Of a DNA stretch of 64,000 bases, positions 41,989 to 55,701 are shown one piece after another. The notes under the pieces were generated by a model. That model was not told the origin of the DNA. It ran no database searches and saw nothing but the letters and a program-made list of their open reading frames with translations. Every line of letters begins with the position of its first letter. Within the stretch, counting starts at the first letter, position 1. Location: positions 7,626,001-7,690,000 of the forward strand of contig CM024181.1 of the NCBI GenBank assembly GCA_013433145.1, in the 5' to 3' direction. Made by a program: the position numbers and the translations under genes. The stretch comes from Ascaris suum. Lineage: Eukaryota > Nematoda > Chromadorea > Rhabditida > Ascarididae.

Positions 41989-44596
41989 TTGCACCCGTTG
42001 ACGATTTTTAATCTGAAATTAAGAGATCATTTTTATTTTGTTCGATATTTTAATCCTTAACGTACGATTCGTTTCGATTTCTTCACATTCAACCTCTCGC
42101 TCATAGAAGAAAGTGGAAGAAGAATAATGAAAAGAAGAGAGAGGGAGAGAGAGAGAAAAGAAAGAGAAAGAGAAAAAGAGAGAAAATCACCTTTGCAATA
42201 AGTACTAGAAAAAAAAAAAATGATCATCCTTTTCGCCTTCCTATCAATCAAAATGAATCGTCGAAAACTTACTAGCATCTCATCCATTTCATATCTTATA
42301 TCAATAGTCATATTTTTAATCGGATTTTTTTTTTTGAAATATGCTTAAAAATATTCAAATATGTTTTGAATTGAATTTCGACTTATATAAATCTCAAGTT
42401 TTCAATAATTTATACAAAGAGAGCGATTTCAATTCATTGCAATAATTCTCTCTATAAAATCTCACTAAGAAATCATCATTTAAAATATCAATTTCCACTC
42501 TTATTATATTATTATATTTCATTATTTGAATTTTTATTTGATGAAAAGAAAATCGACATATTCAATTCTAATTTAAGCAGCACGAATATATTTATGTTAA
42601 CTGAAATAAGAGGTAGTGAAAATAATACAACTTCAAATTTTATATACAGACAATAAAAATATTTATTGAATAATGTAGTATAAATGCAGTAAATGTAGTA
42701 TAAATGTAGTATAAATTACTATATATATATATATTTTTTAATTCTATCAAATTCTATTGGCGAATCATCATTTTTTTTTTAAAGCGTCTTTCTTTTTTTT
42801 TTGAATTTTTATAAACCTCGCAATTAATTATAGAAAATGCGCTCTCAACTATCATTTTCAGGTAATGATATTTTCCATTGCAATTAGCGAAAAAATTTGG
42901 TAAACGATAAAAATTGCCTTAAAACCTACTAATCAAAGTCGTCGCTAAAAGCCCCATAATTAGTAATGATATGGAAATTTCAATAAATAATCCTTTAGAA
43001 AAACCATTACCTCCACTAAGAGCGCTATTATTCATCTTCTTAGAGCTGAAAATTTTCGTCTATAGCTCACCTTAAAGTGTGCCATAATCAACGCTCATAA
43101 ATTTTAAACGACCTAAAATAAAATCATTCGTCGTCGAAAAATGAATACGAAATATTACTCCATAATTTAGACTAAAAGGCAATCCGAATTATTCTTATCC
43201 GATCACCCATATTAACATATTTCGGCATTTGAAATCGTTTCGATAGCAATTTTTTGTGAGTTCCAATTCGATGCATTCAAATCTTTCACTGCCAAGAAAT
43301 TCGATTCTTAATCTAGAATATATTCGCTATTTAAGGCAATTAGCTGACAGCGAAGGTGTGCCATAATCAGCTAAAGCTAATTCCAAATAGGGGGGGGGAG
43401 GGGAGAGCTGAGATTACTGCGAAAAACTAGTAAAATCAATGAATTGGGAAATAGAAACAAATGAATAACACCAATATTTATACCTAAAACCATAAATATT
43501 TTAATAAATTTAAATTGTTTATATTCGTTATTGAATTATCAATAATATAAATGTATTCGTAGATGAATATTTTCCCCCAAATAACTCCCACTTGGAATAA
43601 GTCCAGTACCACTATACTGAAATACAAGCCTAAAATGTATTTGCAAGATAATGAACAAATAGCAAAAATCTATAGTTTTGTCACTCGTCATAATAGAGCG
43701 AAATTGCGTAGATTTTTATGAAAATATAAACCTAAATTTAGTTAGCATAATCAATTTTTAAAAACAACATTATTTGATGCGAAAAAAAAAGAATCAAAAA
43801 AAAAACGATAAATTGGCATATATTTTCAGCTAAATTTCCTTCTTTTATCAATAAATGCCTTTAAAAAAAATTCCACAAAATATTTGAAGAGTAAATGGAA
43901 ATAGATATGCGTTTTTTTTTTCCAAACTTTATCATTGTTGTATTTTGCGCGTAAAAATTTCTCATTATTATAGAATAAACGATGATGATAAGCATAATAA
44001 ATTCTTAAATGAAAGCAAATTGAATGCATTATTGCATTAATTTTTTTTTTTTCATTAAATTGAAACATTATTTTTGAAGAAAGAGTGATTAATTTAGAGA
44101 TATAATATATTTAAAACTTTTAAATTTATTTATTAAATAGTAATTTTCCCATATATCTCAGAAAAAAAAAATCAGATCCATTAAAAAAAAAAAAACTTTC
44201 ATCAAATTGAAACCATATCATAATATTATTGCAAGTAATAAGTAAAGCATCCGCTGTCTATTATTCAAATGCGGTGATCTTCATGTCAATTCAAAAAGTT
44301 AACTTCATTTCTAAATAGAATTAAAACTTGAGAAGTAAAACAACATAGAGATATGTCATCGATTTTTGCAAGACGATTAATCTCTAAAATTACAAATGCT
44401 AAGAAGAATGCCATTTAAAATAAACACAAAATATATCAAATGATCGATAATCATTCATCGAATGTCATTAACGGTTTTGAAGTTGTATAGATTAGCGGCT
44501 TTTAAATAAATTTTTAAATCAATTGCAAAAATTTGTTTTTAAATTTGAATATCAAAATTTTATCTCTTCATCATCTAAAAGTTTCACATTTTCTCA
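41989..44596. other. Region upstream of the nlp-10-like gene
   Basis: No recognised coding exon. Includes a GA-rich tract (42115-42185), short tandem copies of AAATGTAGTAT (about 42675-42715), a GTGCCATAATCA motif occurring twice (about 43077 and 43355), a G8 run near 43390, and many A9-A12 runs. The GTGCCATAATCA pair may be chance or a shared regulatory word. Confidence 0.4.
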
Positions 44597-44648
44597 GGTG
44601 TGCGGTAAAAAAAAAAAAGAAACCAAACTTGATCGAATATTACCTGAG

Positions 44649-44774
44649 ATGGGGAAAACGGAAGATGTGGGAAAGGAATATGACTTCATATTTCATCGTT
44701 TAATAGCAGTATGTGCATTTTATGTTGCATTAAAACTTATTGCGAAAGTGTTGTGGCCGAGTTTCTTTTCTTAG
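44649..44774 (+). CDS. Candidate 41-residue single-pass membrane microprotein
   Basis: ATG to TAG, 41 codons. The N-terminus is charged (MGKTEDVGKEYDFIFHR) and is followed by one hydrophobic helix (LIAVCAFYVALKLIAKVLW) and a short PSFFS tail. A good acceptor (ttttctcag) lies at 44590-44598, about 50 bp upstream, which would suit a trans-spliced leader or a 5' UTR intron. The frame stays open upstream of the ATG, so an exon of a longer protein is also possible. No close family member is recalled; the size and layout resemble small mitochondrial or ER membrane subunits. Confidence 0.4.
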   Translation: MGKTEDVGKEYDFIFHRLIAVCAFYVALKLIAKVLWPSFFS

Positions 44775-44991
44775 GCAAATTAATGAAACGGATTCTTTTC
44801 TATATGCGCATTGACTATCTACCTTGTGCTTGGTTTTCGTTTCCTTTCATAATTTCTTTAATTCAATAGACTCATTATGATAGTCTGCTGAGGTGACATC
44901 TAATATCTATTTTAAAAACACAATAAGGGCCACCAAGCTTAGCGGTGATGATGAAATTCTTTTGAATGTATTACGGTATAGAAAAGTTACA

Positions 44992-45160
44992 TTACAGTAT
45001 AGGTTTACAGTATATAAAAATACATGAACTAAATTGCAGTATAGATTCAGTATGTAAAATGGCATAGTTAACTTACAGTATAGATATAGTATATAAAATG
45101 AAATTGAATTAAATTACAATATAGATTACAGCATATAAAATTAAATTACAATATTACAGC
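44992..45160. repeat. Tandem repeat, about 41 bp x 4
   Basis: Diverged copies start at 44992, 45034, 45073 and 45114, each with a TTACAGTATAGAT...AGTATATAAAAT layout, plus a partial fifth copy. Confidence 0.75.
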
Positions 45161-46115
45161 ACAACATTGAATTAGAAAATGAAAAACTATATTAAAATAC
45201 AAACATAGAAATAATCGATAAAAATTTGCGTTCTCAAATGAGAAAATGAAAATGAAAAAACCATTGAAATAATCTCAACTTCATAACGATTAGAGGTGTT
45301 GATTTGTAATAGAAAATATTCACACCAATATTTGGAATATTTCCAAATATTTTCGAAAAAAAAAATTCACCACTTTGGAATTTTTTTCAAAAAAGTGATA
45401 TCTATTAACAATTTTTGAATTGGATATTGATCAATATTCGCTGAAAAATTGAACTGATGAAAGTGCAATTGAAATTGTTGGATAATATTTTAAAAAAAAA
45501 GCAATTGAATAACAAAAATGCATCACATAGGGAGTAGTTGTAATCGATGTGGAAAGTGGTCTTTAGTTGAAATAATGGAAGATTTCAATTTGCTTTTAGT
45601 GCTCATTCAATTTGTGCATTTCCTATAAAATAGTCATTCATTAAGGATTTCTGAAGCAGAAAATATGCCAATCATTTCTAACTTCTTTAGGCGAACTCTC
45701 TTTTTCTATTTGCGTTCATCATTGCCCTCCTCTAAAAATTGCACTAGAAATTGAAAACTAACAAAGTAAAGAGTATTGATTATGGTTGAAATTAATTAAG
45801 TAATTCTACAACTAGAAGAGAATTTGATAGGTTTAAATGTACAAATGAACACAATTTCATATCTATTAACAAATGGGAAGCATCGTCAAAAAAAAAAACT
45901 TAATAATTCAGGTAGATAATTATAATACTGTTGGACGGTAATATATTTTTTTAAACGGTAATATTACACAATATATAAACGATACAGCATTCGAATTGAG
46001 TTAGGGTAATAGAGATGGTGAATTCACTGTCAAATTTCTCCCTTTGATATTGGTGAATCATTATGGCATCGCTGTGTAGTCATGGATACATATATATCGT
46101 GGATACATATGATTT

Positions 46116-46256
<141 letters not shown>

Positions 46257-47212
46257 GGAAACGCCTCATCTACAAAGTCTTGTTGAAAACGACGATGACA
46301 AAAGAACTGGAAATTTAGAGCTGTAAGGTATGGCAGCTATATGCTAGAAAATACTGCATATGATGTAAAAGGAAATGAAATGAAGGAAAGTAACGTTAAA
46401 TGAAAACTGAAAACTGTGAGACATAACTATAAATACTAATCTAGTTGTATCTATGTGGGTGTCACGAGTAAAACAATTTACTCATTCATTAAAAAGTAAA
46501 ATGAGCATTGCAGATGCTTAATCAATGAGTAAGTGATTAAGAGGAAATGATCGGTGCAAAATAGATATTAACAAGTGAATAAACATATTAGTATTTTTAT
46601 TATGCAAATATAGAGTATTGCTTGCAAAGATATGCAATTTATTGGAACAAATTCACAAGGTAATTGCGCTTACTCTGAGAAAAGTTTATTAAATTATATG
46701 TGTGAACTTTGAACGCTTTAGATAATAGGTAAAATCTATAAAGAAAAGCTGTCAATGTGAAATATATAAAGGCTAACTAAGAAAAAATATGCAAAAAAGA
46801 AAATGGTGAGGAAATTTCTAACAAGGAGGACAAAATCGCGAACACATAAAATATAAATAAATAAAAATATAAATAGATAACAGAAAATTTACAAGGGGTA
46901 AACAGTGATCCACATAGTAAAACAGGTAACCACGTGAACCTCAACATTTAGCGTCTACTATAATGTAGACAATGCTTTATAACTCTTTTTTGTGAATTAT
47001 TTGTTCTATTAGCTATATGAGATATTAGTTGAAATTCTCTATCTTTGAATAAATTAAACGGTAAAGAAGATCGAAGAGGTAGGTTCGCTTTAAATGTTTG
47101 CGATTTAGTATCATCTTTATCATTATGATATATTACTGCTTTACTTTACTTTGTTTTGATCAACAACGCCTTCATTACAAATAAATGTCTTTTCGTGTCG
47201 CTTTCACTTCAG

Positions 47213-47408
47213 TTTGGGAGGAAGAATAGAACTGTAAGGTCGCATGAACGTTGAGGTAGGGGTTCGTCTCCAGCCTGTCGGATGCTGACGAGTGGACTCA
47301 CAGTTGTTCCGCTTAGGAGGAGAGTCGGGACGACATCGCCTTCGTCTTGAAGCGCATACTGGGCGGAGTGGCTCGTTGTGACGGAGTCAAGAAGCCTGCT
47401 CGGAGCTC
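47213..47408. other. GC-rich island of unknown nature
   Basis: About 196 bp with many CG, GGAG and GTCG words, clearly richer in G+C than the flanking DNA. Both strands have only short open frames (the longest about 31 codons on the minus strand). It could be a structured RNA gene, the remnant of a transposed element, or an exon. It does not match a tRNA, 5S or spliced-leader RNA that I can recognise. Confidence 0.5.
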
Positions 47409-49698
47409 AAAACTACCACAAATAACCAAAAAACAATAAACCGATATATTAGTGATTTTCTAAGTGCTACACCACCCTATGTATAAGCTCGTTCAGAATA
47501 CTGTCTAGAAGCTGACCATAAATTATGCAATGTTTCAGCATTTTGAGTCTGAGTTACAGGCATAATCTCACAAAGTTTGTGCAAAATTATCTGGGATGAT
47601 ATTTGTCTATCAAAAAGGTATAAAAATTTATAAAGTGTTTTATGATTTTAATAAAAAAATTTTCCACAGAATTAAATCATTCTATTAAATCAGAATTTAA
47701 GTTTTTTCTTGTTTTTAATTTCTCTCAATTCCGATATATTCAAATTTTCTTGAGCGCAATTTCATCAACCTTTTGATTTGCTCAAATATCACGTTTTATG
47801 AATTAAAAAAAAAGAATGGAAATATTATTGTCTATATAGTGTATTTATTCACCTTAAATTTGCACCTATATCTTTTTTCATATACATATATAGTTTTACC
47901 GTAAGCACATGACCATATACCTGTGAAACTGACCATTGGTCAAACTGACCAATTATCATTTCACCTTTATAAATCTCTTCAGCATTTCTGAAAATATTCG
48001 CATATAAATCATTCATTAATTTTGCAATTAATAAACGATTTATTTGCAATTAATAAAGTTCGAACTATTGAAAGTTTAAAATATTCGTTATGAGACCAGA
48101 ATTGTTTAAAATAACAGCATTCATTATTTATGCTTGATTTAGAGAAATTTAATTTTTTTTTTTTTTGGTTGTTGAATTTTTAATCGTCCATATAAATATA
48201 ATTCGATGCTTTCTATTTTTTTTTCAATTGGTTTTTTTTTCGAAACAGTTTTTAAAGCAAAATTCGAGTCAAATGGCGTTTCTTATCATAAATTCATATT
48301 ATTTAACATCGTTTTTGCTATGATTATTGCAGAAATTAGTTTATTTTTGTATTATAATCATTAATACAAATTACTATATGCAATTACTATACATAATAAA
48401 AACATAATTAATTTGAAACAAAAGTAAACTGTTTTAATTCTTTCATTATATTTATTAATATTGCTAAATAAATACTTAATATTTATTAATATTAATTTCA
48501 TTATATTTATTATATTTTATTATATTTATCATATTTTTATTAAATTTATTAATGATATTCATTATTAAATCTAAAACTTTTACAACAATAAATGTTATAC
48601 TCGAAAATATTTTCAAAGGCATTTCATTAAGTAATGATTTAAGTGAGCTTTTCTAGTTCTCGCGATATCTCTAAGTTTGTAAGGAGTTTTTATTATTTCG
48701 ATAAAGCGAATTTTTTTTTTCTGCATAATTTCTAACATATATCCTCAGAGAAATTTATGATGTGGTTCAAAATATCTTCTATTCCTTTTTTTCCATAATA
48801 GACTGATATAATTCTTTGTTTTTGTTTAGATTATCTCTAAAGTCAGTCATTCATATTTACTACCGAGATATGTAGCTTTTGATCTATAATTAGGTAATTA
48901 TTTCCAGCCTTATTAACAGATGCAATAATATAACTAGATTTTATATGATTGTAAAATCATTGCTTGTAAAATCCACCCGATTATTCGGACTTATCTCCTC
49001 ATTAAAAATTCATAAACATTTTATATTCGGACTTATCTCCAAACGTTTTATATCATAAAATTCCTAAAACAGGAAAATATTTTGGCTCAGCAAACAGAAA
49101 TCGAAACAGAAGCAGGTGCTGAAAAAGCTGTCATTTCTCAAAATATACTGAAATTGTTAAACGTTTACGTTTACACGTTCCAATCGGGACATATTTCTAA
49201 TTAAACTTTCAAAACATTTGCCTTCAAATTACTATAATATGATGCTTTATTATTAATTCCTCTAAATTATGTACTTTCTATAGAAGTATTTCTTATTAGA
49301 ATTATCATTTAATCTTTAATTTATGTTGTTGTGTTGATGTTAACATGATTGCAATGAAAAATGAGAATTATATTATTTATAGAGTCTTTTATAAAAATAT
49401 TTTCAATATTTTTCGATATTTTTTTAAAAAATATTTTTAATTTTTTTTTTTTGCAAATATAAGTATTATTTATTAAAAAATTATTATCTGAATATATAAA
49501 AATATTTTCAATTTTCTGAGGAAAATTTTTTTTTTGATTAATTTGTATAGTTCTTCTCTAATAGTACTCTTATTCAATCTCTTATTTACAACTAATATTA
49601 TAATAAACGAATACCGGAAGCTATATAGAAACTTCACAAATTCTTTCTTATTTATGCTTTAAAAAATATATTTATTATTATTTCTGTAAAAGTTCTTT

Positions 49699-49725
49699 AA
49701 TATATATATATATATATATATATTA
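49699..49725. repeat. Short TA microsatellite
   Basis: About 27 bp of TA. Confidence 0.9.
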
Positions 49726-51798
49726 TTTTCAACCGATTGCAATTTATCAATATTGAATATCAAATTGTGAGTAATTTAATTATGCGATTATTTTTACTTC
49801 AAGTGAATTTAAGCTTTGAAAAATGTAGAAAATTCTTCAAACGATATCATAACGAATTTTGATTCTATGAATTTTTCATTTTTTATTATTTCTATCATTT
49901 CATTTTTTTTTACGCGATAATTTTAAACATTATCCTAAATTTTTTTTTCCCAGAATATGAAAACATTTTACATTTATCCAAAAATATTACAATAGAAATA
50001 ATGCCGATAATTTGAACGTTATTTAAAGCCGTCTAAATCGATATACGAATTAATTTCATAGATAATAATTTCAACTCTAATAAATGCTTAAGAAATTAGA
50101 AACTTTATTTTTAGTTATATTTTAAATATGTTCACTTATTTTTTTTCAGAAATCCTTACTAGTGCATATTATTTATCATTTATTAAACTATAGTTTATTT
50201 ATAAAATTAATAATAGAAATACACTTTTAGAATTGTAGTCTAATTGTTCAACGAAATAAAATCTTTTAGTTTTTTTTTCATCATAATATTCGAAATTATC
50301 TAATTGACTATTGATAGATAATTTGAATTTTTCTTTCTTTCTAATATTCATTAATAACAACATTATTATTGATGGTATTTTCGTTTGAAATACTATGTAA
50401 GTTATATGTGTTGCTTTTTTTTTTTCACGAAATAATCGATAGATTTTGAAGTAAACACCATATTCGTTGCATAAGAAAAAGGATAGAATCTTGCAGTAAA
50501 TATGGCGCAAATGGCATAAGATGAAATTTGTGAAGATGCAACCTCAACCCCTCTTCCGCTTTAAAGGTGTCAAATTCTTTTTTTTTTTTCGAAAATAGTG
50601 GATGAAATATTCACATCGAAATGTGGTCGTATCTTTGCCGTATAAGGTGTTTCAAATATATTACCATACTTGCGTCTCTATATGAACGGCTACAGTCATA
50701 ATTTGACCGTATAGAAATATCTGCTCTTTTTTTTGCGAAGAAAAATAAACATCGATTATAGTAGCATTAATAGGAAGTAAGGATTTTCAGGAAAGTTCGT
50801 AAATGAAATAAACTATAGGAGGAAGCTATAATAAGAAATAACTAAACTTTGAAATCGTCTTATTAACTCTCCTATGAAATCATTTCAACATCACATAAAT
50901 ATACTGAAACAATTAAAGTCTATAAATAAATTAAAAATTTTCATTTGTGAGTTTAATAAAACGTTTATCTATGAGGGTTAATCTATACGATTGAATACTA
51001 GCAATGAAAATAGATAGGACATCTTATGAATATGTTTCTTGTTTCAATTAAAAAAAAAAAAAAATTACGATGATCATTACGATACGGTGGTTAAGTGATA
51101 TATCTCGTATACGTAGGGCTGTAATTTTCGAAATAACTAGTAAACGAAGATGGCTATATTGCTAAACGAATGACATGACGTCATAAAAATTCGATCAACG
51201 ACTATAAACGATTACATCCCCGAAAAAATGGGAAGGAAAGAAAAATCCCTATGGGAATCGGCTTATCTATGAAATGTTTTCGTCGCGTAATTAAATTTGC
51301 TAGAATTGCCCATTTAGCCGCCTTTTATCCAAATATATGAAATCCTTGAGCGTATTCGTTTCAAAAGAAATAATCATTGCAACGAAAAAAAAAAAAGAGC
51401 ATTTCCTTTAGGCTCAGCGTTTTTATTTTTTTATTAGAACGATGAATGTTGAAAAAAAAAAGAACCATTAAGAACCTATGTAGAAATTTTCTCATAATAA
51501 CAATGAAGAATAAATATTATAACTAATATCTCAGGTAATATATAAGAAATGTTGATGTAATTAACTTCATGACTCTGTAAAAATAGAAAATGAACTTCAA
51601 AATAGAAATGAAAGCTTTGCAAATTTTTCAATATTGGAGCATTTCGGTAATAGGTTGGATAATGTTGGCAGTAATGTCAGTTAATGCAGCGAAAGAAAAT
51701 TTCACGAACTAAAAAGTAGGAACCTCTTAAAGGAGTCATAAACAAGTGCCGAACAAAAAAAAAAAAAAAAAAAGAAATAAAATTGGCGATCAATTTAC

Positions 51799-52113
51799 TC
51801 AATCCTCATCGACTACCTCGAAAGTGTCCAACACATACCGACTAAATTTCTTCAATGAAACTATAGAAATATTGCTAAACACGTAGATTATTTGTTCTTG
51901 AACACCCAATTGAAAGTCATTTTGCTTAACGGATCGGATATGCCCTATATGCGTGCTTTTTACTTGATCTATTACTCTATAAGCATGTTTATGATATCCG
52001 CATAAACTTACTCTAAACATAAGTTGCAAATTAAATAAAAATTCAATATTTTTGTATTTGGTTCTCGTCCGGAAATAGGTGAACACCTTAATTAAAAGGA
52101 TATCATATTTCAT
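51799..52113 (-). CDS. Hypothetical single-exon open frame
   Basis: ATG to TGA, 104 codons. The second half reads FRVSLCGYHKHAYRVIDQVK, then STHIGHIRSVKQNDFQLG and ends VLDTFEVVDED. Unlike most open frames here it is not driven by homopolymers, and its acidic end looks protein-like. No splice signal, promoter or family supports it, and a frame of this length can arise by chance. Confidence 0.2.
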   Translation of the reverse strand: MKYDILLIKVFTYFRTRTKYKNIEFLFNLQLMFRVSLCGYHKHAYRVIDQVKSTHIGHIRSVKQNDFQLGVQEQIIYVFSNISIVSLKKFSRYVLDTFEVVDED

Positions 52114-53151
52114 CTATAGATTAATGAACAATACTTTCATACCTTTTGAAATATTCACAGGTTGTGAAGGTGAATTGATTGCAAACTTTTGAATATGTCA
52201 ATGATCTGATGTTATAGTGATAAATTTTTTCAAAACACGCAATGCAATATGAGATAATGGCTCTTTTTGTTGTGAAGTTATGCAACTCTATTGATACACA
52301 CTCTGATATAATGACTTCATTCTTAACTGTTTACATAGAATCATCTTTAAAGATGAGTTGAAATGACAGAAATGATTCGAGTACAATTTACCTCAAAAAC
52401 CATCTACTCAGTAGTTTATTATCCCAGGATAACTTGGGTGATGGTTTTATACTTATATCTATGACAGGTGATAGTATACCATCATTATAAGTACTTATAG
52501 TGATGATCAACTTCGCCACCCATAAAACTCACAGCATTTTTGTGCTATGGAATTTGTGGAGAATGAAAGAAAAATTCGGTTATCATTTTTTTTTTCAGCA
52601 CATTGAATAGCAATCATTGCATGATACTTGATACTGTCTCATATAGTAATTACTATTTTCTTCTTTAAATCTTTATATCTCTTTATGTTAATTTAGAGAA
52701 GATTTCATAGAGTTTCAAATATTGACTGAAAAATTAATGCGCAATGCAAAAAGAAGATACTTTGTTTAATTGCATATTTTCCTCAAAAATTTGAAACATT
52801 TTTTAAAAACTTATCATCACTAGAAGTGATACAATTTCTTTTTTTTCTTCGCTAACCTATTTCGTTTATCACATATCAATGCTAATTATCAACAAATGAT
52901 ATGAAATAGAGTAGTTATCTTTAAATATATTCAACGGCATATATAAATTTTCTGCAGGTATACTTTCATTATGCCGAACTGTTCAGAAATTTACGCAAAA
53001 TTTTACCATCTTTAAATCCGGTTAACTCTGCTTCTGAGGTTAATCGATGAAACTGAACGTTGACGTGGGGAGTTACGATAAGGCGCTCATCAAATCTACC
53101 AAAATTTATGACTCAAACTTAAATTGCTCCCGAATCAAAGCTATTCGACAG

Positions 53152-53200
53152 ATAGATAGATAGATAGGCAGATAGACGGAAGACATACAGACAGACAATA
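53152..53200. repeat. Degenerate GATA/GACA repeat
   Basis: About four GATA units followed by diverged AGACA units. Similar degenerate tracts occur near 18840-18885 and 55375-55410. Confidence 0.8.
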
Positions 53201-55571
53201 CGTGCAAATGCATATGCACAGATACAACCCCGCTATAATGTTCCATGCATTTTTTTAAATGCAAATTTATAAAAGTGCATGAAGGAATCAGTAGTTGCGT
53301 GACTTCTTGTTCTAGCACTAGCGACATGTCGGGTGATGAACTTCAACATTGATGAAATTTAACACTCGAAGTTGGAATTACCCCTCGATGCACTAAAAGA
53401 AAGAACTGTGTACTGTAGTATACCGCCCGATATCGATATAAATAGCTAATTTACACGTAGCTTAATCTGCTTTTTTTTTGCGTCTTTCACAAATTCTCTA
53501 GAAAGGTCATAACGGAGAGATTATATAAGGCTGAGAAATAAATGCAACTTTGCAGAAAGCACATATTGTGCTAGCTTCGTTGGGCAATGCGCTTTTTCCA
53601 TCAGCTAATATCTTTTTTTTGTCAATTTGAAACAAGCTTAATATTTAAAAAAAAATCAAGTAATTTCAATAAACGATAGAATAGAACGCTTCGAAAATAT
53701 TTCTCGTCCTCCTTTCGTTATTGCCCGTTTGCGCATTTCGTTTAGAACCTTAGTGAAAAAAACACCTGAGCGCACTATTCGCTGTTTCGATGATGGAGTG
53801 TCATATGAAATATCGCTGAATAAATGTTATCTTAGAAAAAAAAATGCAGTTGCAAAAATTATTGCAAAAAATGCATGGTACTTAGTGCAATAAAAAAAAC
53901 AGGAAGTTACAATAATAGGAAATTCTTCCAAGAAATCAAAAAACAATCAGAGCAAAAAAACAATTTTTTTTAAATATGCAAATTTTACCATCTGGTACTA
54001 AATTGTAGGTAAGTTTTTTGCGAAATATTTGCATAATAAAATCATTTCATTAAAAAAACCACACCTGATTACGCACTTTTAACACTAATATCTTCTATAG
54101 GAAAACTACAATGCAAAGATACGTATTATTTCAACTTTCAAAGTGTACCTTCTGTTGTGTTGAAATGAGATTATCATCGGAATGACAGATTAAAATCCGG
54201 ATCAATATGATCAACAAAAATTGAAGCAAATAGATGAGATGATTTAAGAGAATTAAATTTCAATTTTCATTTACATAATAACAACTTTCAACTCAGTAAT
54301 TAATTCTACATTGTGTCACAAAAACAAAACAAAACTACTCTTCGATTTTAAACGTTCTACAATTATGTGACACTTTTAATAACTGATAACTTACAACTAG
54401 GCTGAAATATGCTGATTTAAAAAAATGCTTGGAAATAATCCCTTTTTTTAAAGTAAAATTCTTCAAATGATTGATGCGCTTATTAAGTTGCTATATAAGT
54501 TCGATTATACATCAAAAAAGTTGAAAACTTTTTTCCGCTTGTTTCCACTCCTGCTTGTAATTAATGTTTTTACGAGAAAGCTATATGGATAAACGATAGA
54601 AAAATATGATCATTTTTCGTACCTTGTATATTTGACCATCTTCTCATTTATCATTGATGATGCGTATCTGATCTCATAATTAGCATCAACCTGCTGTTAT
54701 TGCTTAGTATTCCTACTATGATGCAATTTACTCTGCAAGTATTGCAAATGTATAGCTTGAATTGCAGTAAACATAAAGTGAAATAACGATATGAATTGGA
54801 GATTGTGGAATCGGGCAGATAAAATCTATTGGTAAATCAAACATCTGAGTCGAAAGTAGGTTGGAAGTCGATGGAAGGGAAGAAAAAAAAAAATGAATAA
54901 GATGAAAGGGAAATAATCAAATGAAAAGGTAGAGTATCAACAAATAAAATCCTCAAGATTTTCTCGATTTCATAAATTTTGAGTATTGCGATTTATCTCT
55001 AGTTTAAAATGACTCGAGAAAATAACTTACCATCAAGGGATAGTATAATCAAACATGAACGAAATGACATGATATATACTTTTATATTCCATTCATTTCG
55101 CTAATCGGATTTATAAGTTATCAACAGATGGTACCACATTTCAACAGTTGTGCTAATCTCTAGCAAAAATTTCCAGATATCTGTCTTCGTAGTGCAAGTG
55201 ATATGAAGTTGCAATTCGAGCCACCGAGAAATCTATGAAAATTTTTAGCAGATTTAAATGTCTCTCACTTCTTTTCGAAATTAACAGCTGGAATAAAAAG
55301 TTCGTTTGGTAGATGATCCCAGTATATGCATATATGTTTCAAATTTCGTAACTCTGGTAATGGTCCGGATACAGAGGCGCACAGACGCACAGACATACAT
55401 GGACACTCACATAAAGACACGACACTGCCGTGATGCCGTTCACAAATGAAAATCTTCAAGCGTATTTAAACTGTGGAAATGTACATCAGACAGATTATGC
55501 ACGTAAAAATCGCCGTATATCAAAAATAACTTGCGAAGTCTAGGTTCACGATAATTTTTCAAACTTTTCGA

Positions 55572-55701
55572 AATTTACTACTTACTATAAAACAATTTTC
55601 ATACAGTATTCGAGTAGAAGTAGTTAATTTTTCAACAATTTACTACTTACTATAAAACAATTTTCATACAGTATTCGAGTAGAAGTAGTTAATTTTTCAA
55701 C
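55572..55701. repeat. Perfect 65-bp tandem duplication
   Basis: 55572-55636 and 55637-55701 are identical. The lack of any mismatch suggests a recent event or an assembly artefact. Confidence 0.95.
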
